Source of the DNA: Alteromonas sp. MMG017
GTDB lineage: Bacteria > Pseudomonadota > Gammaproteobacteria > Enterobacterales > Alteromonadaceae
DNA length: 64,000 nucleotides
Assembly: GCF_018100795.1 (NCBI RefSeq)
Contig: NZ_JAGJDY010000002.1
Location: 434,001 to 498,000, forward strand
Reading direction: 5' to 3'
In this document: in pieces, positions 18,240 through 27,776 of the stretch
Layout: each line of letters starts with the position of its first letter
Position numbering within the stretch: the stretch's first letter is position 1
The notes under the pieces: model-generated
Databases searched by the model: none
The model's input: the letters and a program-made list of their open reading frames with translations, nothing else
What the model was told of the DNA's origin: nothing
Position numbers and translations under genes: made by a program

Positions 18240-18908
18240 ATGCAAAACACAAAAAAATCATACACGCGACACACATTAGCACTCGTCTTAACCGGCTTGT
18301 TTACCGCTCAAGCATTCAGCTTTGGTACCGATCCTGTGTCTAGTTACTTGACACAAGGCAAGGCCGTGGGTAATTGGACGGCGTCGATAGGTAATGGCTT
18401 GAATTACTATATTCCCTTGGAGGATCAACAAGCCGCCACGGCTAGGGGGAACTTATCGGTCCGCCCAGCACAGCAAAATACCAAGGGGGACGCGCTGAAC
18501 CTAAAGTGGAAGGGCCGGAAAGTGAAAAATGAATGGGGTGGCAACGCGCTCTACGACAGCACCTTCAGCTTAGGAAGAAGCAATGCGGATATATCGTCGG
18601 TGAAAGAAATAGCAGCATTAGTGCTTAATATAAAGGTGCTACGGGCACCGAATGCGTTAACTAAGCTCACGATGCAATGTAATAACTCAAATAAATGTAT
18701 CGGTGAGCTGCCCATTAATATGGCGCTGGGGAAATTACAAAAAGACCAATGGCTGAATGTGCCCATACCGTTAAGTTGTTTTGATAAATCTGGCCAGTTC
18801 GATTTTAGCAACGTCACCAGTATATCGATTGGCACCCAAGGCAAGATGGAAATTGAATTAGCGAATATTGGCTTAGCCCCGCTGCCTGAGGACGCTTCTG
18901 GTTGCTAG
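18240..18908 (+). CDS. Exported stand-alone ExoP C-terminal-like (galactose-binding-fold) domain protein
   Basis: A 222-residue protein with AAGGTGG before the ATG and a signal peptide (to about residue 28, AQAFSFG). The mature protein resembles the C-terminal domain of marine GH3 exo-glucanases of the ExoP type. Shared marks are a dual-Cys loop (MQCNNSNKCIGELP), the segment QWLNVPIPLSCFDKSG and a closing TSISIGTQGKMEIELANIGL. In ExoP this domain sits behind a GH3 catalytic domain; here no GH3 domain is present and the protein has its own signal. It may be a periplasmic or secreted carbohydrate-binding protein. It could also be what remains after loss of a catalytic gene, though the intact signal argues against that. 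It converges with the GH16 gene. Confidence 0.65.
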   Translation: MQNTKKSYTRHTLALVLTGLFTAQAFSFGTDPVSSYLTQGKAVGNWTASIGNGLNYYIPLEDQQAATARGNLSVRPAQQNTKGDALNLKWKGRKVKNEWGGNALYDSTFSLGRSNADISSVKEIAALVLNIKVLRAPNALTKLTMQCNNSNKCIGELPINMALGKLQKDQWLNVPIPLSCFDKSGQFDFSNVTSISIGTQGKMEIELANIGLAPLPEDASGC

Positions 18909-18974
18909 TGTTGCCGATTAACCTAAGTTGTTTTATCGGCAGTTTATCGCCAACAACAAAAGCACAATACTCGC

Positions 18975-19007
18975 AAAAAACACCTGTAAGTAAGGCTTGC
19001 TTACAGG
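18975..19007 (-). terminator. Terminator of the GH2-GH16 operon (minus strand)
   Basis: The 8-bp stem CCTGTAAG / CTTACAGG lies 11 bases past the GH16 stop codon. On the minus strand it is followed by a run of T (the AAAAAA at 18975-18980 on the plus strand). Confidence 0.7.
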
Positions 19008-19017
19008 GTACTGCCTA

Positions 19018-19911
19018 TTATTGACGCTGTTGCCACACGCGCACGTATTTAACTCTATATTCTTCATCCGTACGGCTATCATCTGGTAAGGCTTTAAACC
19101 ATTTGTTTGATTCATTATTAACGTTAATTGTCAGCGGCTGGTGCCAATGGGTATTTTCAACTTCTCGAAACATAAAGCCGTCAATAAAGAAGCGAATCAC
19201 GTCTTCGTTCCATTCTAGCCCCCACACGTGATAATCCTTTTGAATCTCATCTGGGTGATAGTATTTCTTTGAATCAGAGAAATGTTTTTTGACATTCCCA
19301 TGCTCCTTAGGCGAACGAAATACATGCAGGTTACTATTGATATCGTGACGCTGGCCCTCTACACAGGGGCAATTCTCTTGAATGTCGATTTCTGTCCACC
19401 ACTCTTTGGTGCCCATGGTCAACCAGAACCCAGATACCCAAGGGGCATCCATTAACTTTGCTTCTGACTCAAAATAGCCGTACAGCACACGCTCTTTGGT
19501 TTTAATAAACCCTGACGAATGTGTATATCCTTCAGGTAATTCGGTATCCCCATGTTGATTAATAGTCATGACCAACTCGCCGCCTTCTAAGCGAGTATTG
19601 TCTTTATGAAAAAAGGTCGGCTCTCGTCCTTTCCAACCAGGGTTAGTTGGGTGCCAACGCTGGGTATCCAATATTTGACCATCGAATTCATCAGTTAACT
19701 GTGAATTTATAACCCACTTGCCCTTGTTGTTTTGATCCGACAAAGGGAACTGCTGATTTTGCCGCTGCACTAAATCGCTTTTTTGGATAATGGCCGTGTA
19801 ACCAGGAGGCGGCACAGTTAACTCCTGTGCGGCACTCACGGTACACAATGTCAAATAAAGCCCGCTGACCATAGCCTTAATTATCGCTTTTAATGTTAGT
19901 TTCATGCTCAA
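19018..19911 (-). CDS. Glycoside hydrolase family 16, agarase/porphyranase-like
   Basis: A 297-residue exported enzyme (signal to about residue 28, VSAAQE); the second ATG, two codons in, is an alternative start. The single GH16 beta-jelly-roll domain carries the bulged active-site motif EIDIQE, with nucleophile Glu174, Asp176 and acid/base Glu179. Supporting segments are FWLTMG before it, YHVWGLEWNEDVIRFFIDG and YRVKYVRVWQ at the end. This extra-residue active-site form is typical of GH16 enzymes, including galactan-active ones (agarase, porphyranase, carrageenase). The exact linkage cannot be read from sequence. With the GH2 gene 6 bases upstream and L-galactose genes nearby, porphyranase activity is a reasonable guess, not a demonstrated one. 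Confidence 0.88.
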   Translation of the reverse strand: MSMKLTLKAIIKAMVSGLYLTLCTVSAAQELTVPPPGYTAIIQKSDLVQRQNQQFPLSDQNNKGKWVINSQLTDEFDGQILDTQRWHPTNPGWKGREPTFFHKDNTRLEGGELVMTINQHGDTELPEGYTHSSGFIKTKERVLYGYFESEAKLMDAPWVSGFWLTMGTKEWWTEIDIQENCPCVEGQRHDINSNLHVFRSPKEHGNVKKHFSDSKKYYHPDEIQKDYHVWGLEWNEDVIRFFIDGFMFREVENTHWHQPLTINVNNESNKWFKALPDDSRTDEEYRVKYVRVWQQRQ

Positions 19912-19917
19912 AACGCC

Positions 19918-22494
19918 TTAATTACTGCTATTCAAGGTTATAAAAACAGGCTCAGCACCTTGGGTAGCAACCCGTAAGGTAATATCTCCCGCTACGTCAG
20001 TAGACTGAATAATGGCTAAGGCTCGCCCTTGATGAGGTAAAATATTGTCGGCACGTTCGTCTTGTACGCTGTTCTCCCAGCCGTTGTCTACAGCCAATAA
20101 GGTGCCAGGACCAGATACACTAAAGCTCACGCTGTCATCATGGTTAAGGACGGTGTTGCCGTTTTTATCCACCAACCTGACATGCACATGAGCAACATCG
20201 TACTGATCCGCTTGCATTTGTTTTTTAGTCGACGTGAGTTCTATCGATGCGATAGTTTGGTGGGTATGTAACGCGTACTCTGCAACAGGCTGTCCATCAT
20301 TGTAACCAACGACCTTTAGCTCGCCTGCTGTGAACGGTAACTGCCAAAATAGAATACGGTTATTGTCGTCACTGATAGATTGCTTGCCCAGTGATATCCC
20401 GTTTAACAGTAATTCACTTTGCTCGGTGTTTGAATAAACGTGAACGATAACATCTTGTTGCGATTGATAGTTCCAGCTGTCGTCAACGTCATACCATTCC
20501 CATGCTCTAAGCCACTGCATTTGTTCAATAGGGTGAGCACGTTCGGTAAACACCCAACCTTCTTGTTTATTAAACTGGAACTCAGATTCAGCAGCATCTA
20601 TGGTCGCCAAATAAACCTTAGGTTCGTCAACCCAAAACCCTTCAAATTGATGACCTCGAGGGGTTTTATTGCCCGCATAGTCGAACAGTGAAATCTCTAA
20701 TCCTTTGCGCGGCCAAGGCCCTGCCTCCCCTTTGTATGCGAAGCCTGTCCAAATAAAAATGCCCGGCACGAATGCACGATCTTTTGCTGCTTTCCACTCT
20801 GGCCACGTGCCCCAGTTTTCCGAGCCATAAATTGGTTTATCTGGGTACATCTCGTGGGCTGCGTCGTACTCTTGTGAGCGATAATTAAAGCCTGCAACGT
20901 CCAGAGCATCTGCGTACCCACTTACAAAGTTTACTGATGGGGTGACCATACCGGCGGTAACGGGTCGTGATACATCGAGCTTTTTAACAATGTTTGCTAG
21001 GTATTTAGCCGTTCGCGCAAGATGGTCGACTTCTTGACCTTTGTTGTTATCAAATTCTTTGCGTACTCTGGCAGGATCGTAAACAGGTGGATTTTTGCCG
21101 TGATAATCTTTTTTGTCACCATCCCATTGTTGAGACGCATTGTAGTAAGGGTATGTCCACTCGATTTCATTACCGATACTCCACATGATGACGGAGGGAT
21201 GATTAAAATCACGGCGGATCAAATCACTTAGATCGCGCTCAGCCCATTGGGGGAAATGCTCAGTGTAGGATTTTACCGCATCTCCCTTGCCGGCGTTATC
21301 GCTCAAAAACACCACGCTCTTGTCTTTCGGGCGCAACCAATCATCAAACATTTCAGCGATGATTAAAAAGCCCATCTCGTCAGCTAAATCGAGCAGATCT
21401 GTCGAGTGGGGGTTGTGTGCCAATCGCAGCGCATTCACTCCAACAGATTGAAGCTTTTCTAGGCGGTAACGCCAAATTTCTTTTGGCACTGCTGCGCCCA
21501 CAGCCCCTGCATCATGATGCAGATTGACACCTTTAAACTCAGTGCTTTTGCCATTAAGAAAGAAGCCTTGGTCTGGATCGAAAGCCAGGCTTCTCACGCC
21601 AAATTGCGTTTCGGTTGAATCGACAACTCCCAGTTTACTGCGCAGCGCCACCTTAGCAGTGTACAAGGTCGGTTGTTCAAGCGTCCACAGCTGGGGACGC
21701 TGCAACTGCAGTTCACTGTTTATTACAGTTGCCTGGCCTTGTTTGAGCTTGGTTTTTGATGCAGCAACTCGCTTACCATCTGGGTCTAATATTTGGACAT
21801 CTAGATATAAGTTCGAGCTATTAAACTCTTTAGCTTCATTTATACCTGAGAGTGCAAGGTCAGTGAGTGCCAGCTCTGCACGGACAGAAACACTTGCTTT
21901 ATCGGCGCTGACCTTGGGCGTTAAGACTTGAACTCCCCAATGTTCGATATGATTTTGATTGGCTTTCACCAATCGAACGTCACGGTATATTCCAGAACCG
22001 GTATACCATCTTGCGTCATTGAAGGCTGTGCGATTCACTTTGACGGTGACCATGTTTTTACCCGCTAACGCATGTGCTGACAGATCGATAGCAAAGCTGC
22101 TGTAGCCGCTGGGACGTCGCCCTGCAAAGTGGCCGTTTATCCAAATTTCAGCATTGTTATAAATGCCATCAAATTCGAACCACATGGCTTTACTCATGTC
22201 ACTTTGAGACAACGAAAATGTCTTCCGATACCAGCCTATTCCACCTGCTTTAAAGCCGGTGCTTGATGCGCTTTTTTCTTGCGAATAGGGTAAATCGACC
22301 GACCAATCGTGAGGTAACCTTACTCGCTCCCACTCAACGCCTTCAGCGTTATCAGGGATAAAGGCCCCTTCTACTTCGCCAAGATGGAACTGCCAGTCAA
22401 AATTAAAATCTATCGTTTTTCTTGCTTCGGTACCGGCTAAAGCGCAGCTGCTCAGGCAGCCATATAGTAATACGATAAATGACCATTTTTTCAT
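19918..22494 (-). CDS. Glycoside hydrolase family 2, probable beta-galactosidase
   Basis: An 858-residue exported protein (signal to about residue 20). The GH2 order is clear: sugar-binding jelly roll (about 30-180, LPHDWSVD, GIGWYRKTF), Ig-like domain (about 185-300) and TIM barrel (about 302-600). The acid/base Glu443 lies in IMWSIGNEIEW and the nucleophile Glu559 in IYGSENWG. The C-terminal 230 residues form Ig-like/DUF4982-type domains (LLLNGISLGKQ). Such enzymes in marine galactan clusters release beta-galactose from oligosaccharides. It is the first gene of the operon with GH16. An AAGGG ribosome site precedes the ATG. Beta-galactosidase is favoured by similarity of layout; beta-glucuronidase is less likely. 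Confidence 0.87.
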   Translation of the reverse strand: MKKWSFIVLLYGCLSSCALAGTEARKTIDFNFDWQFHLGEVEGAFIPDNAEGVEWERVRLPHDWSVDLPYSQEKSASSTGFKAGGIGWYRKTFSLSQSDMSKAMWFEFDGIYNNAEIWINGHFAGRRPSGYSSFAIDLSAHALAGKNMVTVKVNRTAFNDARWYTGSGIYRDVRLVKANQNHIEHWGVQVLTPKVSADKASVSVRAELALTDLALSGINEAKEFNSSNLYLDVQILDPDGKRVAASKTKLKQGQATVINSELQLQRPQLWTLEQPTLYTAKVALRSKLGVVDSTETQFGVRSLAFDPDQGFFLNGKSTEFKGVNLHHDAGAVGAAVPKEIWRYRLEKLQSVGVNALRLAHNPHSTDLLDLADEMGFLIIAEMFDDWLRPKDKSVVFLSDNAGKGDAVKSYTEHFPQWAERDLSDLIRRDFNHPSVIMWSIGNEIEWTYPYYNASQQWDGDKKDYHGKNPPVYDPARVRKEFDNNKGQEVDHLARTAKYLANIVKKLDVSRPVTAGMVTPSVNFVSGYADALDVAGFNYRSQEYDAAHEMYPDKPIYGSENWGTWPEWKAAKDRAFVPGIFIWTGFAYKGEAGPWPRKGLEISLFDYAGNKTPRGHQFEGFWVDEPKVYLATIDAAESEFQFNKQEGWVFTERAHPIEQMQWLRAWEWYDVDDSWNYQSQQDVIVHVYSNTEQSELLLNGISLGKQSISDDNNRILFWQLPFTAGELKVVGYNDGQPVAEYALHTHQTIASIELTSTKKQMQADQYDVAHVHVRLVDKNGNTVLNHDDSVSFSVSGPGTLLAVDNGWENSVQDERADNILPHQGRALAIIQSTDVAGDITLRVATQGAEPVFITLNSSN

Positions 22495-22792
22495 TTTTTA
22501 TCCCTTAACGAGTAGCAGATGAAGCTATTTTCTGGAGTGCTGCCTTTCTTCTGAAGTACCGCTTTTCTTCAAAAGATCGGAATACAGAGCTACTTGAACA
22601 GCGAACAACAAAATAACTTAAAACCTCACAAAAAAGCGTCACAAATAAACCTGCAACATATTGTTCGTTACATCCTAATCAAGCTAGATAAGAGAAAGTA
22701 CAATCGTTGCGACGAGAAATAACAGCATCATGTCTTTTACCGGATGGGTGCATAAATTACGGGTGCAGTTTTGCCACAAATGCGCACCAGTG

Positions 22793-24328
22793 TTAGCGTT
22801 GTTTTAACTCAGCTAGGGCGACGTCATGCGGTGGGTAATGCTTTGCACTAGTTTCAACAAAGTGTTTAATTTTTTGCATATCAATACGCATTGGTGCGGG
22901 CAACGCCTGTAGGGGCTGTTCGCTTTTAGGAAATACGCCTTTTCCCGCAAGTAAACACAACCATGATTCATGGCCGAAAAGTTGCAAACTCACTGATTCC
23001 TCATCTAATACCCGCGGCACACTCTGACCTTGGTGCCACGTTTTTAATATGCGTTGTAATCGCGGCGATGGTGTATGACTACGTGCGGCTTTCCAGTAGG
23101 CAGTGTCGTTGCGGCTATTCGCTAAGTAGTGCAATTCAATATAATCACGAACGCAGCTAAACCTATCCATTAACTTATTGTTATAGGCAGCTTGATTGGA
23201 ACAACCCTCGTGGTCCGTGCTGTTGTCGATTGCGCTGACGAAATCCACGACCGATTGGGTGGCAAAGTGCAGTGCGGTTGCCTCTAACGGCTCTATAAAA
23301 CCTTGAGACAACCCCACGGCTAACACGTTTTTATCCCAACCTTTGGCGAAGTGCCCAACGCGCATTTTTAGATGGTTAAACTGCGTGCCTTCAGGCAGCC
23401 CTAAATGCTGCCTGAATTCTTCTTCAGCCTCTTTTGGAGACTGAAAACGACTACTAAACACGTAGCCGTTACCAAAACGATTGGTCAGGGGTATGCGCCA
23501 CGCCCAACCTGACGAAAGAGCGGTAGAAAGGGTCATCGAAGGTGTCGTGTCTTCACTGTCGGTTACTATGGTCACCGCTGAGTCATTCAACAAACTGTCG
23601 GCAAAACTTTGGTAGGGTACGTTTAAGGTCTTGCCTAAAAGCAGTGAACGGAAACCAGAACAATCCACAAAAAAATCAGCTTCGAACTCTTCTCCTGATG
23701 CAGTTGCGACACTAGCCACGCTGCCATCATTCTTCTGCTTTACCTCGCTGATGGTTGCCACCTGATGCGTCACGTTCCACTCCAGGGCCTTTTTCTTTAG
23801 AAACTGAGCCAATAACGTTGCGTCAAAATGGTAAGCATAGGCCATATCAAATGGATAATGTTCAGGCTCAATGGGCGCTTTGCGCTGGGTCGCTAATTCA
23901 CTGGCTAGTAGGTATTGGTCTGGGTGAGCATGCACATCAAATCCACGATGCTTCAAGTGAATGTTTTGAAAAAACTCATGTTGAAAGTATTCATCTAACT
24001 GCGAATAAAACGGGTGGAAGTAACTTTTGTAGTTTGGGTCAGACGACCAATTCACGAATCGAATGCCTGTTTTATACGTAGCATTACACGCCGGCATCCA
24101 TTCTTTGGCGGCAATGCCGAGTTGCTCAAAGAAGCCTTTAATCGAAGGGGTCGTTCCCTCCCCCACGCCTATGGTTCCTATGGCATCAGATTCAATGATC
24201 TTTATCTCTACGTCATACTGCTGCCACATTTTGGCTAAGTAACAAGCACTCATCCACCCTGCGGTTCCACCGCCAATAATAATTATTTTTTTAAACGGCA
24301 GTGACGTTCGCATGGCATTGACCTTCAT
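22793..24328 (-). CDS. Flavin-dependent tryptophan halogenase family protein
   Basis: A 511-residue protein with the family's full motif set: FAD-binding GGGTAGWM at 19-26, catalytic Lys86 in ATYKTGIRF, WAWRIP at 275-280 (the motif that excludes monooxygenase activity) and FIEPLEAT with Glu346. The enzyme should use FADH2 and halide to halogenate an indole or another electron-rich ring. Such genes are often found next to TonB receptors for polysaccharides in marine bacteria; their true substrate there is not established. A reduced-flavin supplier is not seen in the window. The gene overlaps the next halogenase-like gene by 38 bases and must be co-transcribed with it. Confidence 0.88.
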   Translation of the reverse strand: MKVNAMRTSLPFKKIIIIGGGTAGWMSACYLAKMWQQYDVEIKIIESDAIGTIGVGEGTTPSIKGFFEQLGIAAKEWMPACNATYKTGIRFVNWSSDPNYKSYFHPFYSQLDEYFQHEFFQNIHLKHRGFDVHAHPDQYLLASELATQRKAPIEPEHYPFDMAYAYHFDATLLAQFLKKKALEWNVTHQVATISEVKQKNDGSVASVATASGEEFEADFFVDCSGFRSLLLGKTLNVPYQSFADSLLNDSAVTIVTDSEDTTPSMTLSTALSSGWAWRIPLTNRFGNGYVFSSRFQSPKEAEEEFRQHLGLPEGTQFNHLKMRVGHFAKGWDKNVLAVGLSQGFIEPLEATALHFATQSVVDFVSAIDNSTDHEGCSNQAAYNNKLMDRFSCVRDYIELHYLANSRNDTAYWKAARSHTPSPRLQRILKTWHQGQSVPRVLDEESVSLQLFGHESWLCLLAGKGVFPKSEQPLQALPAPMRIDMQKIKHFVETSAKHYPPHDVALAELKQR

Positions 24329-25793
24329 CTAATTGGCTTTCGTGTGATTCGAAATTTAAGCAACAACCGTTTAACTTTCTACCCATGTCTTGAATATTAT
24401 CTTGGATACTCGAAGCTTGGGGATGGGGCTTAGTATCATCTTTAGGGTAGTGCCCCAAGCCAGAAAATAGAGCGTACCAAGCATTGGCTCCATTGATGTC
24501 CCAAATAGGCTCCACTTCAAGATCTTGACCATTTAACCATTGGCTGAACAGCATTTTACCTATGGGAGTAAGTGCGTTAGGATTTTGAGGCGTTTGCCAA
24601 TAAGGCGAATTTCGTCTGGCGTTTAACAGTAGCAGCGTGCTGTGGAACGAGTGAATGTATATAAAGCGACTTTTAATTCTGTCATTATAATCTTGCACGA
24701 CCGCCGACACGTCATCTGGACTTTGAATACTTGAAACAAAACGCTCAAGCATCGCGAATGTATGAGCAAGTTCATGATCTTCTGTTCCTTGGGTTAAGCC
24801 GCAAGCTGGGCCTATTGCAATACAGTTTTTGCTCCACGGCTGAAAGACTAAGCATGCCTGGTTCGCACTAAGATTGCGCTGTAACACATTGTCATACCCT
24901 TGCTGAGACATGTGTCGCCCAAGCACTTGTAACGCTTGCTCATCTTGAATGAATTTGCTGCTGTAATGATACTGAAAATGTACTGAGCCTCGTAGGGAGT
25001 ACTGTTGCACAAAGCCGCAGTCTAACGCCGTCGTTATCACCTCACTGGCGCAGGATCCAGCCGACGCGGTAAAGGTTAACACTCGATCGTTTATTCTTAC
25101 TTCAGGCAAGGGCTCCTCGCGAAACTCAGGCATGTTTCCGATCAGCATCTTGGCGTTGCCAGTGCAATCGAAAAAGTAATCTCCACTTAGTATCTGGCCT
25201 TCGCATTCTACATGTTTCAACCTTCCTTGCTGGTCGAACTGTAGGGTTTCCAGTGGTTTTTGCACTATATCAATACTGTTTGTGGCCGCTATTTGCTGCA
25301 GTAAAATAAGCAGCCTATTGGTATCAACTTGATATTGGTAATGAGTTTCAAACGGAAAGTCTTGTGCCTTTGGGGACAAATTCCTTTTTGCTAGCGCTGT
25401 GCTGAAAAAGAAATCATCTAAGGTTAAATCGAGCTGATAATGTTGGCGTTTTAATTTTGTCAGCTCAAGCATCAGTGGTTGGTGCAAGATATCAACTTCG
25501 GAGGTATTGGCCACGCTAAAAGGTGTCTCGCTAAAGCCTACATAACGGTTACTCAATTTGAAAGTCGCTTTCGTTTGCTGCATCCAATTTGTTTCTGACT
25601 GACCAAAGTGCGCCAACAGTGTATTAAGCGCATTCCCAGCTAACATTACTTTAGGGGGCTGATTATCTTCTATCTGCCCCATTAAGGTAATCTTGGTGAC
25701 AGCTGGGTTATAGGCTTTACGCAGCATTAATGCTGTGAGTAAACCGTGAACGTTTAACCCTATAATAGTAATGTTCTGTGGGATGGGTAACAC
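24291..25793 (-). CDS. Degenerate halogenase-like flavoprotein paralogue
   Basis: A 500-residue protein read from a GTG start with AAGGATG upstream. It aligns along its length with the halogenase next to it. However, the dinucleotide motif is IIGLNVHGLL instead of GGGTAGWM, WxWxIP is replaced by a region around CGFVQQYSLRG, and the EPLEAT segment is replaced by LTQGTEDHELAH. The Lys (ATFKLSNRY) is kept. A full open frame with loss of the key sites suggests a non-halogenating paralogue, perhaps a structural or regulatory partner, not a recent pseudogene. It is upstream of, and overlaps by 38 bases, the intact halogenase. Its function is unknown. Confidence 0.75.
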   Translation of the reverse strand: MLPIPQNITIIGLNVHGLLTALMLRKAYNPAVTKITLMGQIEDNQPPKVMLAGNALNTLLAHFGQSETNWMQQTKATFKLSNRYVGFSETPFSVANTSEVDILHQPLMLELTKLKRQHYQLDLTLDDFFFSTALAKRNLSPKAQDFPFETHYQYQVDTNRLLILLQQIAATNSIDIVQKPLETLQFDQQGRLKHVECEGQILSGDYFFDCTGNAKMLIGNMPEFREEPLPEVRINDRVLTFTASAGSCASEVITTALDCGFVQQYSLRGSVHFQYHYSSKFIQDEQALQVLGRHMSQQGYDNVLQRNLSANQACLVFQPWSKNCIAIGPACGLTQGTEDHELAHTFAMLERFVSSIQSPDDVSAVVQDYNDRIKSRFIYIHSFHSTLLLLNARRNSPYWQTPQNPNALTPIGKMLFSQWLNGQDLEVEPIWDINGANAWYALFSGLGHYPKDDTKPHPQASSIQDNIQDMGRKLNGCCLNFESHESQLDEGQCHANVTAV

Positions 25794-26124
25794 GGGCTTT
25801 TACATCCTTAATCTCGTCTTTTCGTATTTATCTTTGTACACATATCTATCGCTAAGCATATCATCAGTTCACAATTGAATTGATAACCTAGCTTAGAAAA
25901 CTAGCGTTAAAATAAACATTAAATTCAACGCCAAATCTCACAAAAAGAAAAATTACATATAAATTAAGATTCTCATATTTAATGCGCGGTGTATACGAGT
26001 GTCTATTTCAACTGCCAATGCTGTAGCTATTAAACGTTCACAGCACTCACGTCAAGCAAGCAGCTGTTGAGCACAGCGCGCTATACTGCACAACTGCGCT
26101 AACGTATTCATATATGCTTTTGGT
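25794..26124. other. Intergenic region before the permease gene end
   Basis: 331 AT-rich bases that hold the promoter of the halogenase operon and the 3' end of the permease transcript. I see no reading frame, no clear terminator and no repeat. Confidence 0.5.
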
Positions 26125-27549
26125 TTATCGACCATATTTATAGTGAGCGCGATATCCATACAGACATATCACTGCAAAGCAAATGAGGGGCAGCACGAAT
26201 GACGTTTGCACCGAGGGGATACCGTCGATAAGCGACGCTCCATCAATCATAGAGCCTTGCATGGGGGGCATAAGCGCCCCACCGACGATTGCCATTACTA
26301 AACCAGCCGACGCTAGGCTAGCATCTTCGCCCATTCCTTTGAGCGCGATACCATAAATGGTTGGGAACATTAATGACATACACGCTGAGGTAGCTATTAA
26401 ACAGTACAACCCTGTGTACCCTCCGACGAAGATAGTCCCTAGAGACAAAATAAACCCACCTAAAGCAAGTAACATCAACAGCTGCCCCGGCCTAAAGAAA
26501 CCGAGTAAAAATGTACATATAAAACGGCTAGCTAAAAATATTCCCATGGCCACCATGTTATAGCTTTGCGCTTCAGAGGCACTTAGCCCTACTGATGTCA
26601 TGCCGTAATGAATAACGAACGTCCAGCACATGATTTGTGCCCCGACATAGAACGCTTGAGCGATGACGCCCTCTAAATAACATTTGTTGGCAAACAAGCG
26701 TTGAAATGTGTTCTTTAATTCAGAGGTGGTCAAGGGCGTCGCTTGTGCCATGGTTTTAGGCAGTTTACTTAACAGAAATACAAAGAACATAATCGCTACC
26801 ACGACCGCAATAGCCACATACGGACCGCGAACAGTGATGAGATCAGCCGCCTGCATCGTCTGATGCTCTACCGGGTTGTTTAGCGCAAAGTCATATAGTG
26901 CATTGGTTAATTTGCCGTCTACTACTGATGGCAGCATTTGCGCATATTCTGGGTGAGCTACTTTTTCTTGCTCTCTAAAGGCTTCAACCCGTAATTCGCT
27001 AAGAATATAGCTACTGGCGACGAACATACCTGAGAGTGAGCCTATGGGATTAAACGCTTGAGCCAAATTTAAACGTTGAGTCGATGTATCGGGATGCCCC
27101 ATAGACAACACGTAAGGATTGGCCGTTGTTTCTAGTAACGCTAAACCGCAGGTTAAGATCCACAATGCAGCTAAAAAGTAAGAAAACTCCATGTATATTG
27201 ATGCGGGTACAAAAAGACTTGCGCCAATAGCGTATAGCCCTAGACCAAGCAAAATACCGGATTTATATGAGAATCGACGAATGAAAATTGCCGCAGGTAT
27301 TGCCATCACTCCATAGCCCAAGTAGAAGGCAAATTGCACTAAACTACTTTGCGCATTAGAAATCATAAAAATATCTTTGAACGCTTTCACTAACGGGTTA
27401 GTCACGTCATTTGCAAAACCCCATAACGGAAATAGCGAGGCAACCAGCAAGAATGGGACAATGTATTTTGCTTCTAATATTTGGGGCTTGCTCCCCTGAT
27501 TTTTCTGTATTGATACCGCTTCGGCTGTCTGCTCCATCCCGCTTGACAT
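26125..27549 (-). CDS. FucP-family sugar:proton symporter
   Basis: A 474-residue, 12-helix major-facilitator permease of the FucP/GluP group. The segments FALWGFANDVTNPLVKAFKD-like (here PLWGFANDVTNPLVKAF), FAFYLGYGVMAIPA and LETTANPYVLSMG are the family's signature. E. coli FucP carries L-fucose and also L-galactose and D-arabinose, which share stereochemistry. A good AAGGGGG site precedes the ATG at 27549. The gene is divergent from altronate dehydratase, with an ATTTCA/TGAAAT operator candidate between them. The context favours L-galactose or L-fucose as substrate; the first fits the neighbouring enzymes best. Confidence 0.87.
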   Translation of the reverse strand: MSSGMEQTAEAVSIQKNQGSKPQILEAKYIVPFLLVASLFPLWGFANDVTNPLVKAFKDIFMISNAQSSLVQFAFYLGYGVMAIPAAIFIRRFSYKSGILLGLGLYAIGASLFVPASIYMEFSYFLAALWILTCGLALLETTANPYVLSMGHPDTSTQRLNLAQAFNPIGSLSGMFVASSYILSELRVEAFREQEKVAHPEYAQMLPSVVDGKLTNALYDFALNNPVEHQTMQAADLITVRGPYVAIAVVVAIMFFVFLLSKLPKTMAQATPLTTSELKNTFQRLFANKCYLEGVIAQAFYVGAQIMCWTFVIHYGMTSVGLSASEAQSYNMVAMGIFLASRFICTFLLGFFRPGQLLMLLALGGFILSLGTIFVGGYTGLYCLIATSACMSLMFPTIYGIALKGMGEDASLASAGLVMAIVGGALMPPMQGSMIDGASLIDGIPSVQTSFVLPLICFAVICLYGYRAHYKYGR

Positions 27550-27621
27550 TCCATCCCCCTTAATTTTATTAGTAGTATTCTTTTTTTATATGTAAACAAT
27601 TTATGCAACAATTGATTCAAC

Positions 27622-27637
27622 TGAAATTTACATTTCA
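27622..27637. promoter_or_regulatory. TGAAAT-N4-ATTTCA site between permease and altronate dehydratase
   Basis: TGAAAT, TTAC, ATTTCA: the same hexamers, orientation and 4-base gap as at 1610-1625 next to the AraC gene. The site lies in the divergent promoter region of fucP-like and uxaA. It is a candidate shared operator. Confidence 0.45.
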
Positions 27638-27776
27638 ATTACTTTAAACTTAAATTCTTATTATGTCGACACATCTATACTCGAAAACCATGATTAAATT
27701 TAAACCTACATCAATTCAGTAGATTTTTCACATATAAATAGTGTATTTTATATAAAAATATATTTCGAGGTGAGAT

